Shown one piece after another: positions 26,337-35,628 of a stretch of DNA of 64,000 nucleotides; within the stretch, counting starts at the first letter, position 1; every line of letters starts with the position of its first letter. The notes under the pieces were generated by a model. The model saw only the letters and a list, made by a program, of their open reading frames with translations, was not told where the DNA came from and did no database searches. Origin of the DNA: Pseudaestuariivita atlantica (lineage in GTDB: Bacteria; Pseudomonadota; Alphaproteobacteria; Rhodobacterales; Rhodobacteraceae); NCBI RefSeq assembly GCF_001205715.1, contig NZ_AQQZ01000003.1:1-64000 (forward strand). The letters are read 5' to 3'. The translations under genes and the position numbers were made by a program.

Positions 26337-26783
26337 ATGGCCAGACCCCATCTGCAAACCCCCGCCCCGGAAGACACCTGCGCCGAACTGCATGCCCGGC
26401 TTGTCGAGGCCGGTCAGGCCCTGGCCGAAGCCGACATGCCCACCTTCCTCCTCACCCTGCGCAACGAGGACGGCACCCTGATCGGCGGCTGCAAGGGAGA
26501 GATCGCCTTCCGGTCAGCCCACGTTTCGGAATTGTGGGTGGACGCCGCCCAGCGTGGCCGGGGCATCGGTCAAAGGCTTCTGAACGCGGCAGAGGCGCAT
26601 GCCCGCGCCCGATCCTGCACCCGCATCCATATCGAGACCCGCAATCCCGCCGCCCGCCGCCTGTACGAAAAGGCGGGGTACCGCGTGTTCGGCACGCTGG
26701 CCGATTACGCGGACGGCGCCGATTACTGGTACCTCGAAAAACCGCTGCCGCCGGTTGGTCTCAGGACTGATAGACCGCGCTGA
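26337..26783 (+). CDS. GNAT-family N-acetyltransferase (148 aa)
   Basis: Acetyl-CoA-dependent transferase. The core has VSELWVDAAQRGRGIGQRLLNAAEAHA, where RGRGIGQ is the acetyl-CoA pyrophosphate-binding loop, and the late motif NPAARRLYEKAGYRVFGTLADY. The N-terminal ~30 residues lack strong similarity. The last 23 bp overlap the 3' end of the convergent aminotransferase gene. Substrate unknown. Confidence 0.85.
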   Translation: MARPHLQTPAPEDTCAELHARLVEAGQALAEADMPTFLLTLRNEDGTLIGGCKGEIAFRSAHVSELWVDAAQRGRGIGQRLLNAAEAHARARSCTRIHIETRNPAARRLYEKAGYRVFGTLADYADGADYWYLEKPLPPVGLRTDRPR

Positions 26784-27951
26784 CCTCGCCCCGGATGATC
26801 CGTGCTATCTGCGCGCAATCCTCCAGCGAAAAGGTCAAAGGCACCCGCAAATCCACGATGCCCGCCAGCACCCTGTCGGTCGCGGGCATCTTCTCGGACG
26901 GCGCATAGCGCCAGCTGTCATAGCGGGAGGTAAAGGCCGCGGGTTCGGGCGCGCCGAACCATTTCAACTCCACCCCGCGCGCACCACAGCGGCGCACCAC
27001 CTCGGTCACCTTCTCCGCCGCCCAGTCGAGCAGCAGAAACTGGAAGGACGATCCGACATAGGTCTCTTCCTCGGGCCGGTCGATCACCGTCAGGCCCGGC
27101 ACACCCCGCACCCCCTCCTCCAGCACCCCGTACCGCGCGTTCCAGCGTTCGACCTGCTTGTCGAGATGCGCCAGCTGAGGTCGCAGGATCGCCGCGCGCA
27201 GGTGGTCCATCCGGCCCGACACGTTGGGCGTCATGTACCGCGCCTCGTCGAAAAAGCTCGGATCGGGCGCCGCGCCGTGGCGGTTGAACAGCATGTAGGA
27301 CCCGGTCAGCATCGTGGCCCGCGCCATGATCTCCGGGTCGTCCCCCACGAGAAACCCGCCCTCGCCCGAGTTCAGGTGCTTGTAGGTCTGGGTCGAATAG
27401 CACCCGATCACGCCATGCCGGCCGCTTGGTGTCCCGCGCCACGCGCCGCCCATCGTATGCGCGCAATCCTCGATCACTTGCACGCCGCCTTCGCGGCAGA
27501 TCTCCATCAGGCGATCCATGTCGCAGATATGCCCGCGCATGTGGCTCAGCAGCAGCACGTCTGCCCGGTCGACCTTGGCCGCGAGGTCATCGAGATCGAT
27601 GGTCAGCGCCTCGGTCACGCCCACGAAGACCGGCACCGCGCCGACGCTGGCGATCGCACCCGGCACCGGGGCCAGCGTGAAGGCGTTCGACAGGACGGTA
27701 TCGCCCGGTTTCACCCCAACCGCGCGCAGGGCACACCCCATCGCGTATCCGCCCGAGGCGACGGCAAGGCAGTATTTCGCGCCCACGTAGGCCGCGAATT
27801 CCCGCTCCAGCTCTCCCACCTCGCCCAGCTCTCCGGGCGCGAGGTTGTAACGGTGCAACCGGCCCGAGCGCATGACCTCCACCGCCCGCGCGATCGCCTC
27901 TTCCGGGATCGGCTCCTGCTGGGTGAAATTGCCGGTGAATGTCTCTGCCAT
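26761..27951 (-). CDS. DegT/DnrJ/EryC1/StrS-family aminotransferase (396 aa)
   Basis: PLP enzyme of the sugar-aminotransferase family. The conserved region VASGGYAMGCALRAVGVKPGDTVLSNAFT, the VIEDCAHTMGGAWRG aspartate-containing stretch and the PLP lysine in STQTYKHLNSGEGGFLVGDD are clear. The family usually makes amino sugars for polysaccharides or antibiotics; no other sugar-nucleotide gene is adjacent, so the substrate is open. ATG 27951 chosen; an in-frame ATG at 27969 is possible. Confidence 0.85.
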   Translation of the reverse strand: MAETFTGNFTQQEPIPEEAIARAVEVMRSGRLHRYNLAPGELGEVGELEREFAAYVGAKYCLAVASGGYAMGCALRAVGVKPGDTVLSNAFTLAPVPGAIASVGAVPVFVGVTEALTIDLDDLAAKVDRADVLLLSHMRGHICDMDRLMEICREGGVQVIEDCAHTMGGAWRGTPSGRHGVIGCYSTQTYKHLNSGEGGFLVGDDPEIMARATMLTGSYMLFNRHGAAPDPSFFDEARYMTPNVSGRMDHLRAAILRPQLAHLDKQVERWNARYGVLEEGVRGVPGLTVIDRPEEETYVGSSFQFLLLDWAAEKVTEVVRRCGARGVELKWFGAPEPAAFTSRYDSWRYAPSEKMPATDRVLAGIVDLRVPLTFSLEDCAQIARIIRGEVSAVYQS

Positions 27952-28025
27952 GCGCGAACCCTTATCCACCCCGGCGGCGGCGTCAACGCGGCGCGGGGTC
28001 GTTTGCCATGATTTGACGGGCGCGG

Positions 28026-29351
28026 ATGTCGCAAACCGGCAATTCCGGCACGCTGCGCCCCGTCAAGCTGCAAGCCATGGACGCCTTCGCCTTCACCCGC
28101 GCGCTTCAATGGTCCGGCCTGCCCCTCGCGGTGCAGCGACGCGCACGCATGAGCCTGCTGGACCTGCTCGGTGTCGCCGTGCAGGGCCACGCGACGCGGT
28201 TGAGCGCGATCATCCGCGACTATGCCGTGGCACAGCATCCCGGCCCCCTGCCCTTGCCTTTCGACGGGCGCGGCGTGTCGGCGTCAGGCTACGCGCTGGC
28301 GCTTGGCATGACGATCGACGCGGTGGACGGCCATGACGGCCACAACCCCGCCAAGGGCCATATCGGTTGCCCACTGCTGCCCGCCCTTCTGGCCCTCGCG
28401 CCACCTTCGACGACCGGGGAAGAGTTCCTCACCACCCTCGTCGCGGGCTACGAGGTCGGCGCACGCGTCTCGGTCGCGCAGCACGCCACCACGCCCGACT
28501 ACCACACCTCGGGCAGCTGGGGCGCGACCACCGGGGCCATCGCGGGCGCGCGCCTCGCGGGCCTGTCGCCCGACCAGACGCAGCATGCGGCCGGCATCGC
28601 CGAATACCACGGCCCCCGCAGCCAGATGATGCGCTGCATCGACCATCCGACCATGCTCAAGGACGGCTCGGGCTGGGGCGCGATGTGCGCGACATCCGCC
28701 ATCTTGCTGGCGCAGGCAGGCTTCACCGGCGCACCCGCCATCACCGTCACGGACACGCCCGACCACTGGACGACCCTCGGCACCGAATGGGAGATCCTGC
28801 GCCAGTATTTCAAACCCTGGCCCGTCTGCCGCTGGGCACAGGGCCCCATCGCCGGAGTCCTCGCCCTGCGCGCCGCTCACGGCCTGACCGCCGCCGACGT
28901 CGATCATATCGAGGTCGAGACGTTCCACGAATCCATCCGCCTCGCCACCGCCCGGCCCCGCACGACCGAAGAGGCGCAATATTCCACCTCCTTCCCCGTC
29001 GCGGTGGCGATGGTGCACGGCGACGTTAAACCTGCGGACATCGCCGACACGGCACTCGACGACCCCGAAATCCTGCGCTTGTCCGAAAGCCTCAAGATGC
29101 GCGAAAGCGACCACGCCAACGCGGCCTTTCCCATGCAGCGCTTCGCGCGGGTCACCCTGCACCTGCGCGCGGGCGGGACACTCACGACCGACTGGCTGGA
29201 ACCGCCATGGTCACCCGACACCCAACCCTCAGACGCCGAGTTGCTCACGAAATTCCGTGCCTATGCCGGTCCCCGCGCCGACCGCATCGAAGAGGCGGTC
29301 ATGGCGCTCGACCGCCAGCCGCTCTCCACGCTCACCGCGGCGCTCGCCTGA
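28026..29351 (+). CDS. MmgE/PrpD family protein (441 aa)
   Basis: Family of 2-methylcitrate dehydratase (PrpD), cis-aconitate decarboxylase and relatives. Typical features are RARMSLLDLLGVAVQG, GMTIDAVDGHDGHNPAKGHIGCPLLPALLAL, TSGSWGATTGAIAGARLAGL and the late KPWPVCRWAQGPIAGVLAL. No prpB or prpC lies nearby, so 2-methylcitrate is not assured; iminodisuccinate epimerase-like members also exist. ATG 28026. Monocistronic between divergent and convergent neighbours. Confidence 0.88.
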   Translation: MSQTGNSGTLRPVKLQAMDAFAFTRALQWSGLPLAVQRRARMSLLDLLGVAVQGHATRLSAIIRDYAVAQHPGPLPLPFDGRGVSASGYALALGMTIDAVDGHDGHNPAKGHIGCPLLPALLALAPPSTTGEEFLTTLVAGYEVGARVSVAQHATTPDYHTSGSWGATTGAIAGARLAGLSPDQTQHAAGIAEYHGPRSQMMRCIDHPTMLKDGSGWGAMCATSAILLAQAGFTGAPAITVTDTPDHWTTLGTEWEILRQYFKPWPVCRWAQGPIAGVLALRAAHGLTAADVDHIEVETFHESIRLATARPRTTEEAQYSTSFPVAVAMVHGDVKPADIADTALDDPEILRLSESLKMRESDHANAAFPMQRFARVTLHLRAGGTLTTDWLEPPWSPDTQPSDAELLTKFRAYAGPRADRIEEAVMALDRQPLSTLTAALA

Positions 29352-29385
29352 GCGAGGCGCGCCCGGTCGGGCGCGACGAGCGGCC

Positions 29386-30051
29386 CTAGGCCAAAAGCCG
29401 CGCGACGATGCCCGGCAGATCGGCGTAATCGTCCAGCAGCGCGTCCGGTCCCAGCGCCCGCATCGGCTCGGCCCCGCCGGGCGCGAAGGTCACCAGCACC
29501 GAAGGCACGCCCGCCGCGCGCGCGGTGTTGTGGTCGGTGTCGCTGTCACCGATCATCACCGCCCGCGCCGGATCGCCACCACAACCCGTCACGCAGGCGT
29601 GAAACGGCGCGGGGTCGGGCTTGCGCACCGGCAGCGTGTCCGCGCCGATGAGGCAGGCGAATTCGTCCAGCACGCCCAACTCGGTCATCAATTGCACCGC
29701 CAGCCCCTCGGGCTTGTTGGTGCAGATGCCCACCGCGATGCCGTTCGCTTTCAACTCCGTCACCGCCTCCATCGCCCGCGGGTAGAGGTAGGTGTGGACG
29801 CAGATCGCGTTGCCATAGGCAGCCAGAAGCGCGGGATATTGCCGATCGACCTCGGCCTCGTCCTCCGCGCGACCCACCCGCGCCAGCCCGGTGCGCAGCA
29901 TCATCCGCCCGCCCCGCAGCGCCACGCCCGCATCCTCGGACGTGAGCAGATCGCCGTAACCCAAAGAGCGGAAACAGGAATTCGCCGCCTCCAGCAAATC
30001 GCCCGACGTGTCCGCCAGCGTCCCGTCCAGATCGAAAACCACCGTGCCCAT
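29386..30051 (-). CDS. gph: Phosphoglycolate phosphatase-type HAD hydrolase (221 aa)
   Basis: HAD phosphatase: motif I VVFDLDGTLADTSGDL, motif II GICTNKPEG, motifs III/IV VRKPDPAPFHACV and AVMIGDSDTDHNTARAAGVPSVLVTFA. The TNKPxxL and GDSxTDxxTA patterns match Gph, which removes phosphate from 2-phosphoglycolate formed by DNA repair or oxygenase activity. ATG 30051 (MGTVVFDLDG) begins right before motif I. It is divergent from glmU with 108 bp between. Confidence 0.85.
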   Translation of the reverse strand: MGTVVFDLDGTLADTSGDLLEAANSCFRSLGYGDLLTSEDAGVALRGGRMMLRTGLARVGRAEDEAEVDRQYPALLAAYGNAICVHTYLYPRAMEAVTELKANGIAVGICTNKPEGLAVQLMTELGVLDEFACLIGADTLPVRKPDPAPFHACVTGCGGDPARAVMIGDSDTDHNTARAAGVPSVLVTFAPGGAEPMRALGPDALLDDYADLPGIVARLLA

Positions 30052-30159
30052 GGGTGCCTGCCTCCGGTAACATCTCGCAATATCGTTTGATCCGGGGTAT
30101 CTTCCGGCGCAACGCCGCCCGCGATAAAGACCATCCGAGCAGAAGGAAAGAGGCAGCGC

Positions 30160-31512
30160 ATGGCTACCGCCCTGATCATCCTCGCCGCGGGCAAGGGCAC
30201 GCGCATGATGTCGGACCTCCCCAAGGTCCTGCATCCGGTCGCGCAGGCGCCGCTCTTGTGGCACGCGATGCGCGCCGGTGCGGCGCTCGATCCGGCGCTG
30301 ACCGTCGTGGTGACCGGCCACGGGGCCGACGACGTCGCCGCCTCCGCCCGCGCCTATGACGAGAACGTGCAGATCGTGCACCAGGCCGAACAGCTTGGTA
30401 CTGGCCACGCCGTCGACCAGGCCCGCGACGCGCTGGATGGCTTCGACGGCGACGTGATCGTGCTGTACGGCGACACGCCCTTCATCTCGTCCGACACGCT
30501 CGCCCGCATGGCCGCCGCACGTGCCACGCATGACATCGTCGTGCTGGGGTTCGACGCCGCCGATCCGGGCCGCTATGGTCGGTTGATGATGGACGGCGAC
30601 AGCCTGCTGCGGATTGTCGAGTTCAAGGATGCGACGGACGAGGAACGCGCCATAACCCTCTGCAATTCCGGCGTGATCGCGGCGGATTGCAAGACGCTCT
30701 TCTCTCTTTTGTCAGTGATCACCAACGACAATGCCAGCGGCGAATACTACCTCACCGACACGCCCGCGCTGGCCGCGGCGCGCGGCCTGACCGCCACCGC
30801 CGTTACCTGCCCCGAGGCCGAGACGCTGGGCGTCAATTCCCGCGCCGACCTCGCCGCCGCCGAAGCCACCTATCAGGCCCGCACCCGCGCCGCGATGCTG
30901 GAGGCCGGCGTGACGCTGACCGCCCCCGACACCGTGCATTTCGCCTTCGACACCGTGATCGGCCGCGATGCGCTGATCGAGCCGAACGTGGTCTTTGGCC
31001 CCGGCACCACGATCGAAACCGGCGCCACCATCCGCGCCTTTTCCCATGTAGAGGGCGCGCACGTGTCGCGCGGCGCGTTCGTCGGCCCCTATGCCCGCCT
31101 GCGCCCCGGCGCGGAACTGGCCGAGGACACCCGCGTCGGCAATTTCTGCGAGATCAAGAATGCCGAGATCGCCGAGGGCGCCAAGGTCAACCACCTGACC
31201 TATATCGGCGACGCCTCCATCGGGGCGCGCACCAACGTGGGCGCGGGCACGATCACCTGCAATTACGACGGCGTCTTCAAGCACCGCACGACGGTGGGCG
31301 AGGACGCGTTCATCGGGTCGAACACCATGCTGGTCGCGCCCGTCACCGTGGGCGACCGCGCCATGACCGGGTCAGGCTCGGTCGTGACCAAGGATGTTGA
31401 CGCCGACGCGATGGCGCTGGCCCGCGCGCCGCAGGTCAACAAGCCCGGCCTTGCCACGCGCCTGATGACGCGCCTGCGCAAGTTGAAGCAAAACATGAAG
31501 GAGACTGGCTAG
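30160..31512 (+). CDS. glmU: Bifunctional GlmU: N-acetylglucosamine-1-phosphate uridyltransferase / glucosamine-1-phosphate acetyltransferase (450 aa)
   Basis: Makes UDP-N-acetylglucosamine for peptidoglycan and LPS. The N-terminal pyrophosphorylase domain begins LIILAAGKGTRMMSDLPKVLHP and has EQLGTGHAVDQA and LYGDTPFI. The C-terminal left-handed beta-helix has hexapeptide repeats (VIGRDALIEPNVVFGPGTTI, ARLRPGAELAEDTRVGNFCE, NVGAGTITCNYDG). ATG 30160. glmS follows with no gap, so the two sequential enzymes are one transcription unit. Length is typical. Confidence 0.97.
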   Translation: MATALIILAAGKGTRMMSDLPKVLHPVAQAPLLWHAMRAGAALDPALTVVVTGHGADDVAASARAYDENVQIVHQAEQLGTGHAVDQARDALDGFDGDVIVLYGDTPFISSDTLARMAAARATHDIVVLGFDAADPGRYGRLMMDGDSLLRIVEFKDATDEERAITLCNSGVIAADCKTLFSLLSVITNDNASGEYYLTDTPALAAARGLTATAVTCPEAETLGVNSRADLAAAEATYQARTRAAMLEAGVTLTAPDTVHFAFDTVIGRDALIEPNVVFGPGTTIETGATIRAFSHVEGAHVSRGAFVGPYARLRPGAELAEDTRVGNFCEIKNAEIAEGAKVNHLTYIGDASIGARTNVGAGTITCNYDGVFKHRTTVGEDAFIGSNTMLVAPVTVGDRAMTGSGSVVTKDVDADAMALARAPQVNKPGLATRLMTRLRKLKQNMKETG

Positions 31513-33330
31513 ATGTGCGGTATCGTTGGCGTTCTGGGCGATCACGAAGCGGCCCCCATCCTTGTCGAGGCGCTGAAGCGGCTGGAATATCGCGGCTATG
31601 ACAGCGCGGGCATCGCCACCGTCAACGACGGGCGCCTCGACCGCCGCCGCGCGGTGGGCAAGCTGGTGAACCTCAGCGACCTTCTGGTGCACGAACCGCT
31701 CCCCGGCAAGGCGGGTATCGGCCATACCCGCTGGGCCACCCACGGCCAGCCCAACACGACGAACGCCCACCCACACCGGTCCGGCCCCGTCGCCGTCGTG
31801 CACAACGGCATCATCGAGAACTTCAAGGAATTGCGCGCCGAACTGGCGGATCACGGCATTTCGGCCGAGACGGATACCGACACCGAAACCGTCGCCCTTC
31901 TGGCCGCGCATTACCTGAAACAGGGCCTGTCGCCCCGTGACGCCGCCGAACAGACGGTCGCGCGGCTGGAAGGCGCTTATGCGCTGTGCTTCCTGTTCGA
32001 CGGGGAGCCCGACCTGCTGATCGCCGCCCGCAAGGGCTCTCCGCTGGCCATCGGGCATGGGGACGGAGAGATGTTCGTCGGCTCCGACGCCATCGCGCTT
32101 GCCCCCCTGACCGACCGCATCACCTATCTCGATGAAGGTGACATCGCCTTCGTTACCCGCGCAGGGGTCGAGATCCGCGATGCCAAGGGGATGCTCGCCA
32201 ACCGCCAGATGCGCACGATCCAGCTGGATACCGCCGCCGTCGACAAGGCGGGCCACAAGCACTTCATGTCCAAGGAGATCGCCGAACAGCCCACCGTGAT
32301 CGGCAATGCGCTGGCCTACTATCTGGATGGCGGCAATATAGACATCCCGTCCGACGCGCTTGATTTCGAACAGGTCGACCGGCTGACGATGGTCGCCTGC
32401 GGCACCGCCTTCTATGCCTGCCTGACGGCGAAATACTGGTTCGAACAACTCGCCCGCCTGCCGGTGGAGGTCGATGTCGCCTCGGAATTCCGCTACCGCG
32501 AACCGCCGATCAGCAAGGGCACCGTCGCGCTGTTTGTCTCCCAATCGGGGGAGACCGCCGACACCCTCGCCGCGCTGCGCTATTGCGCGGAGAAGGCCGA
32601 CCGCATCGTGTCGGTCGTGAACGTGCCGGAAAGCTCCATCGCGCGCGAATCCGATCTTGCCCTGCCGATCCTTGCCGGGGCCGAGATCGGCGTCGCCTCG
32701 ACCAAGGCGTTCACCTGCCAGCTGACGGTGCTGTTCCTGCTGGCGCTGAAGGCCGCCAAGGCGCGCGGCACGCTGACCGACGACCAGATCGCCAAGCACC
32801 TCGCGGACTTGCAGACCATGCCCGGCCTGATCCAGCAGGCGATGGACCTTGCCGGACCGATCAGGTCCGCCGCCCGGCAACTGGCCGAGGCGCGGGACAT
32901 CCTCTTCCTTGGCCGTGGCCTGATGTACCCGCTGGCGCATGAAGGTGCGCTGAAACTCAAGGAAATCAGCTATATCCATGCCGAGGCTTACGCATCGGGC
33001 GAACTGAAGCACGGCCCCATCGCGCTGATCGACAAGCACGTGCCGGTGGTTGTGATGGCCCCGCGCGATGCGCTGTTCGAGAAGACCGTGTCGAACATGC
33101 ACGAGGTCATGGCCCGCAACGGCAAGGTGCTTCTGGTGACCGACCGCCAAGGCGCGGACGAGGCCGGCGACGGCGCGTGGAAGGTGCTGCGCATGCCGCC
33201 GGTATCGCCCACGCTCGCGCCGATCCTCTATGCCGTGCCCGCGCAGTTGCTCGCCTATCACACGGCGATTGCAAAGGGCACCGACGTGGACCAGCCCCGC
33301 AACCTCGCAAAGTCCGTCACGGTGGAATAG
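31513..33330 (+). CDS. glmS: Glutamine-fructose-6-phosphate aminotransferase (605 aa)
   Basis: Makes glucosamine 6-phosphate. The N-terminal glutaminase domain starts MCGIVGVLGD with the catalytic Cys1, and contains RLEYRGYDSAGIA and GHTRWATHG. Two SIS domains bind the sugar: MVACGTAFYACLTAKYWFE, SQSGETADTLAALRYC and, later, LFLGRGLMYPLAHEGALKLKE; the C-terminus is DVDQPRNLAKSVTVE. ATG immediately follows the glmU stop. Two tandem structured repeats occupy the region downstream (33331-33700). Confidence 0.97.
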   Translation: MCGIVGVLGDHEAAPILVEALKRLEYRGYDSAGIATVNDGRLDRRRAVGKLVNLSDLLVHEPLPGKAGIGHTRWATHGQPNTTNAHPHRSGPVAVVHNGIIENFKELRAELADHGISAETDTDTETVALLAAHYLKQGLSPRDAAEQTVARLEGAYALCFLFDGEPDLLIAARKGSPLAIGHGDGEMFVGSDAIALAPLTDRITYLDEGDIAFVTRAGVEIRDAKGMLANRQMRTIQLDTAAVDKAGHKHFMSKEIAEQPTVIGNALAYYLDGGNIDIPSDALDFEQVDRLTMVACGTAFYACLTAKYWFEQLARLPVEVDVASEFRYREPPISKGTVALFVSQSGETADTLAALRYCAEKADRIVSVVNVPESSIARESDLALPILAGAEIGVASTKAFTCQLTVLFLLALKAAKARGTLTDDQIAKHLADLQTMPGLIQQAMDLAGPIRSAARQLAEARDILFLGRGLMYPLAHEGALKLKEISYIHAEAYASGELKHGPIALIDKHVPVVVMAPRDALFEKTVSNMHEVMARNGKVLLVTDRQGADEAGDGAWKVLRMPPVSPTLAPILYAVPAQLLAYHTAIAKGTDVDQPRNLAKSVTVE

Positions 33331-33500
33331 CCGCGCATCGCCGGGCCCTGGTCCGGCGATCCGACGGCACTCTCCGGGCGCTTTATCCTTCCAAATCCGA
33401 GGGTGCGCAGGACTATGCGCCGGCTTCAGACATATCGCCGGGCCTGGGGAGGGCCCGACGATGCGCGGCGGCTTCGCCTTGATTCCGCGCTGGACCTGAG
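33331..33500. repeat. Tandem element downstream of glmS, unit 1
   Basis: Starts at the glmS stop. The first 120 positions match unit 2 (33501-33620) at about 98 of 120 positions with no gap. It opens with a perfect hairpin, ATCGCCGG (33337-33344) and CCGGCGAT (33353-33360), and holds a second hairpin with arms at 33434-33444 and 33452-33462 (10 of 11 pairs). The shared tail CCTTGATTCCGCGC ends near 33490. No gene is visible on either strand. Confidence 0.8.
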
Positions 33501-33700
33501 CCGCGTATCGTCGGGCCCTGGTTCGGCGATCCATCAGATGTATCCGGGCACTTTATCCGACCAAATCCGAAGAAGGGCAGGACTATGCGCGAGCTTCAGA
33601 CAAATCGCCGGGCCGTGGGAGGGTCGCCATTGAGAGCGCCATTGGTCCGAGTGGCAATGGCAACGCGATGCGCAGACGCGCGGCCTTGATTCCGCGCGGG
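33501..33700. repeat. Tandem element downstream of glmS, unit 2
   Basis: Second, diverged copy. Its opening hairpin arms are ATCGTCGG (33507-33514) and TCGGCGAT (33523-33530). Compared with unit 1 each arm has one C-to-T change, and both still pair as G-U in plus-strand RNA. The second half carries about 37 extra bases before the shared CCTTGATTCCGCGC at 33684-33697. The remaining ~50 bp to the next gene hold nothing but its ribosome-binding region. Confidence 0.75.
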
Positions 33701-33748
33701 GTCTCGGTGCTACTGGGCCCATCCGTTCCAACCTGAAAGGCTTGGCCA

Positions 33749-34309
33749 ATGGGCACTCAATTTACCGAACTCGACGATCGTCACATCGCATTCATCACCG
33801 AACAGCCGATATTCTTCTCCGGCTCCGCCGCGCGGGACGGCAAGATCAACGTCTCGCCCAAGGGCCGCGACTCGCTGCGCGTCCTTGGCCCCAACCGCAT
33901 CCTCTGGCGCAACCTCACCGGGTCGGGCAACGAGACCGCCGCACACCTAGAAGACCACCCGCGCATGACGCTGATGTGGTGTTCCTTCGGGATCAAGCCG
34001 CAGATCCTGCGCTGTTTCGGCACCGCCCGCGCGGTGCACCGTCAGGACGCCGACTGGGACGACCTGAACGGCCATTTCGAACCGCATATCGCCGCGCGGC
34101 AGGTCTTCGACATGGCCATCGACATGGTCCAGACCTCCTGCGGCTATGCCGTGCCGCGGATGGACCTCGTCTCCGAACGCGACACGCTGGAGAAATGGGC
34201 CGCGGACAAGGGCGAGGACGGGTTGAAGACGTTCTGGGGCGAATACAACGCCCGCACGCTCGACGGCGTCCCGACCCGCATCGTGGAGAAGACACTCGGC
34301 CATGACTGA
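33749..34309 (+). CDS. Pyridoxamine 5'-phosphate oxidase-fold protein (186 aa)
   Basis: Flavin-binding split-barrel protein. FITEQPIFFSGSAARDGKIN, VSPKGRDSLRVLGPNRILWR, NLTGSGNETAAHLEDHPRMT and LMWCSFGIKPQILRCFGTAR are typical of this PPOX subgroup. ATG 33749. The last 8 bp overlap the AlkD-like gene, so both are one transcription unit. Activity not predictable; members of the group reduce or sequester small molecules with F420, FMN or FAD. Confidence 0.82.
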   Translation: MGTQFTELDDRHIAFITEQPIFFSGSAARDGKINVSPKGRDSLRVLGPNRILWRNLTGSGNETAAHLEDHPRMTLMWCSFGIKPQILRCFGTARAVHRQDADWDDLNGHFEPHIAARQVFDMAIDMVQTSCGYAVPRMDLVSERDTLEKWAADKGEDGLKTFWGEYNARTLDGVPTRIVEKTLGHD

Positions 34310-34982
34310 CACGCTGGCCCGGATCGAGGCGCTCGGCGACGCGCAGAAGGCGGCCGAGATGGCGGCCTATCACAAGGTCACCCGCCGCTATCTGGGCGTC
34401 GCCAACCCCGTGCTGGACGACATCGCGCGCGAGATGCGCCAGACGCTGACGCTGGATGATCGCGTGGCCGAGGCCCGCGCGCTTTGGGCCAGCGACGTGC
34501 ACGAGGCGCGGGTGCTTGCGGCCAAGCTGTTCACGCAGGCCCGCATCCGCCCCGACGACGCGGTGTGGGAGACCATCGTGTCATGGGTGCCGGATTTCGA
34601 CGCATGGGCGGTGGCCGATCACGCCTGCATCGCCGGGCAGAAGCGGCTGATCGCCGATCCCTCCCGCCTCGACACGGTCGAGACATGGACGCAGGCCGAT
34701 CACATGTGGACCCGCCGCGCGGCGCTCGTGATGACCCTGCCGTGGACCAAGCAGAACAACCCCAAGCCCGCTGAACTGGAGGCCCGCGACCGCATTCTCG
34801 GATGGGCGGCGGGCTACGTTTCCGACCCCGACTGGTTCATCCAGAAGGCGGTGGCGTGGTGGCTGCGGGAATTGTCGAAACACGACGCGCCCCGCGTCAG
34901 GGCGTTCCTCGACGCGCATGGCGACACGATGAAACCCTTCGCCCGCAAGGAAGCGGCGCGGAAACTGCCAATGCCCGGCTGA
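34302..34982 (+). CDS. DNA alkylation repair (AlkD-like) HEAT-repeat protein (226 aa)
   Basis: All-helical protein resembling the AlkD glycosylase family: AYHKVTRRYLGVANPVLDDIAR at the start, WASDVHEARVLAAKLFTQAR, WVPDFDAWAVADHAC, WTRRAALVMTLPW and DWFIQKAVAWWLRELSKHDAPRVRAFLDAHG near the end. AlkD removes bulky or cationic alkylated bases without flipping them. The conserved Trp/Asp/Arg surroundings are present. Overlaps the PPOX gene by 8 bp. Confidence 0.85.
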   Translation: MTDTLARIEALGDAQKAAEMAAYHKVTRRYLGVANPVLDDIAREMRQTLTLDDRVAEARALWASDVHEARVLAAKLFTQARIRPDDAVWETIVSWVPDFDAWAVADHACIAGQKRLIADPSRLDTVETWTQADHMWTRRAALVMTLPWTKQNNPKPAELEARDRILGWAAGYVSDPDWFIQKAVAWWLRELSKHDAPRVRAFLDAHGDTMKPFARKEAARKLPMPG

Positions 34983-34998
34983 CGCCAGCACCGCGCGA

Positions 34999-35565
34999 TC
35001 AGTTGGACTTGTAGACCTCGACGGTCGGCAATTCGGTCAGCGGCGCCTCGATCAACCGCATCGCGGCCAGCGATATGCGGCTGCCACCCGTCGCGGGGCC
35101 ATCCAGCGGGATCAGGTCCACCGCCGACGACTTGCCGGAACCGGGATAGACCACCCGCCCCTGCGCGGGCGCGCTGACCAGCGGCGTCTTCAGCCAGAAC
35201 CCCGGCTGCGTGGGATCGCCCAGCGAGGCCACGGTCGTGCCGAGGAACACCTCTCCGGCGGGCTTGGGCACCGCTGCCGCGACCTCGCGCTCTGCCTCGG
35301 TGGTGACGTCGAACTGTTCCGCCGTGCGCGCCTGCGGCGGCACCGCGCGTTCGACCGGCGGGACCACCGTGCGCTCGATCACCTCTCCGCCGCCCGTATC
35401 CGGGCGGGATTGCGGCCGGGTCGCGTCCGCCGGTGCGGGTGCCGGGGCCGACGCCCTGTCCGCCCCGCGTCCGGGAACCAGCGATCCCAGCGAGATATTT
35501 GAACACCCGGCCACAAGGGCCACGCCGAGCAGGAGAAAACCGATACGTGTCATGCGGCGCACCAT
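34999..35565 (-). CDS. Probable outer- or inner-membrane lipoprotein (188 aa)
   Basis: Not recognised beyond a lipoprotein. The N-terminus [19 protein letters not shown] carries a lipobox (LVAGC). AAGG lies suitably before the ATG at 35565 (MVRRMTRIG), which I prefer over 35553. A Pro/Ala/Arg-rich linker (about 35-65) leads to a compact C-terminal part with [20 protein letters not shown], the stretch [20 protein letters not shown] and the end [13 protein letters not shown]. This C-terminal part may bind a cell-envelope component. Divergent from moaA. Confidence 0.75.
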   Translation of the reverse strand: MVRRMTRIGFLLLGVALVAGCSNISLGSLVPGRGADRASAPAPAPADATRPQSRPDTGGGEVIERTVVPPVERAVPPQARTAEQFDVTTEAEREVAAAVPKPAGEVFLGTTVASLGDPTQPGFWLKTPLVSAPAQGRVVYPGSGKSSAVDLIPLDGPATGGSRISLAAMRLIEAPLTELPTVEVYKSN

Positions 35566-35628
35566 AGGCACACCTTGACACGCCCGCAATTGCCCCGATG
35601 TTGGGTGGGCAGAACTCCGCAGGACATC

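Noticed and set aside
31372-33534. A 720-codon minus-strand frame opposite glmS
   Set aside because: glmS is unmistakable on the plus strand; the mirror frame has no family features.
33331-33748. Several short ORFs within the tandem repeats downstream of glmS
   Set aside because: The two units are out of phase by 170 bp, codon use is not gene-like, and none has a ribosome-binding site. The conserved hairpins favour RNA or DNA function.
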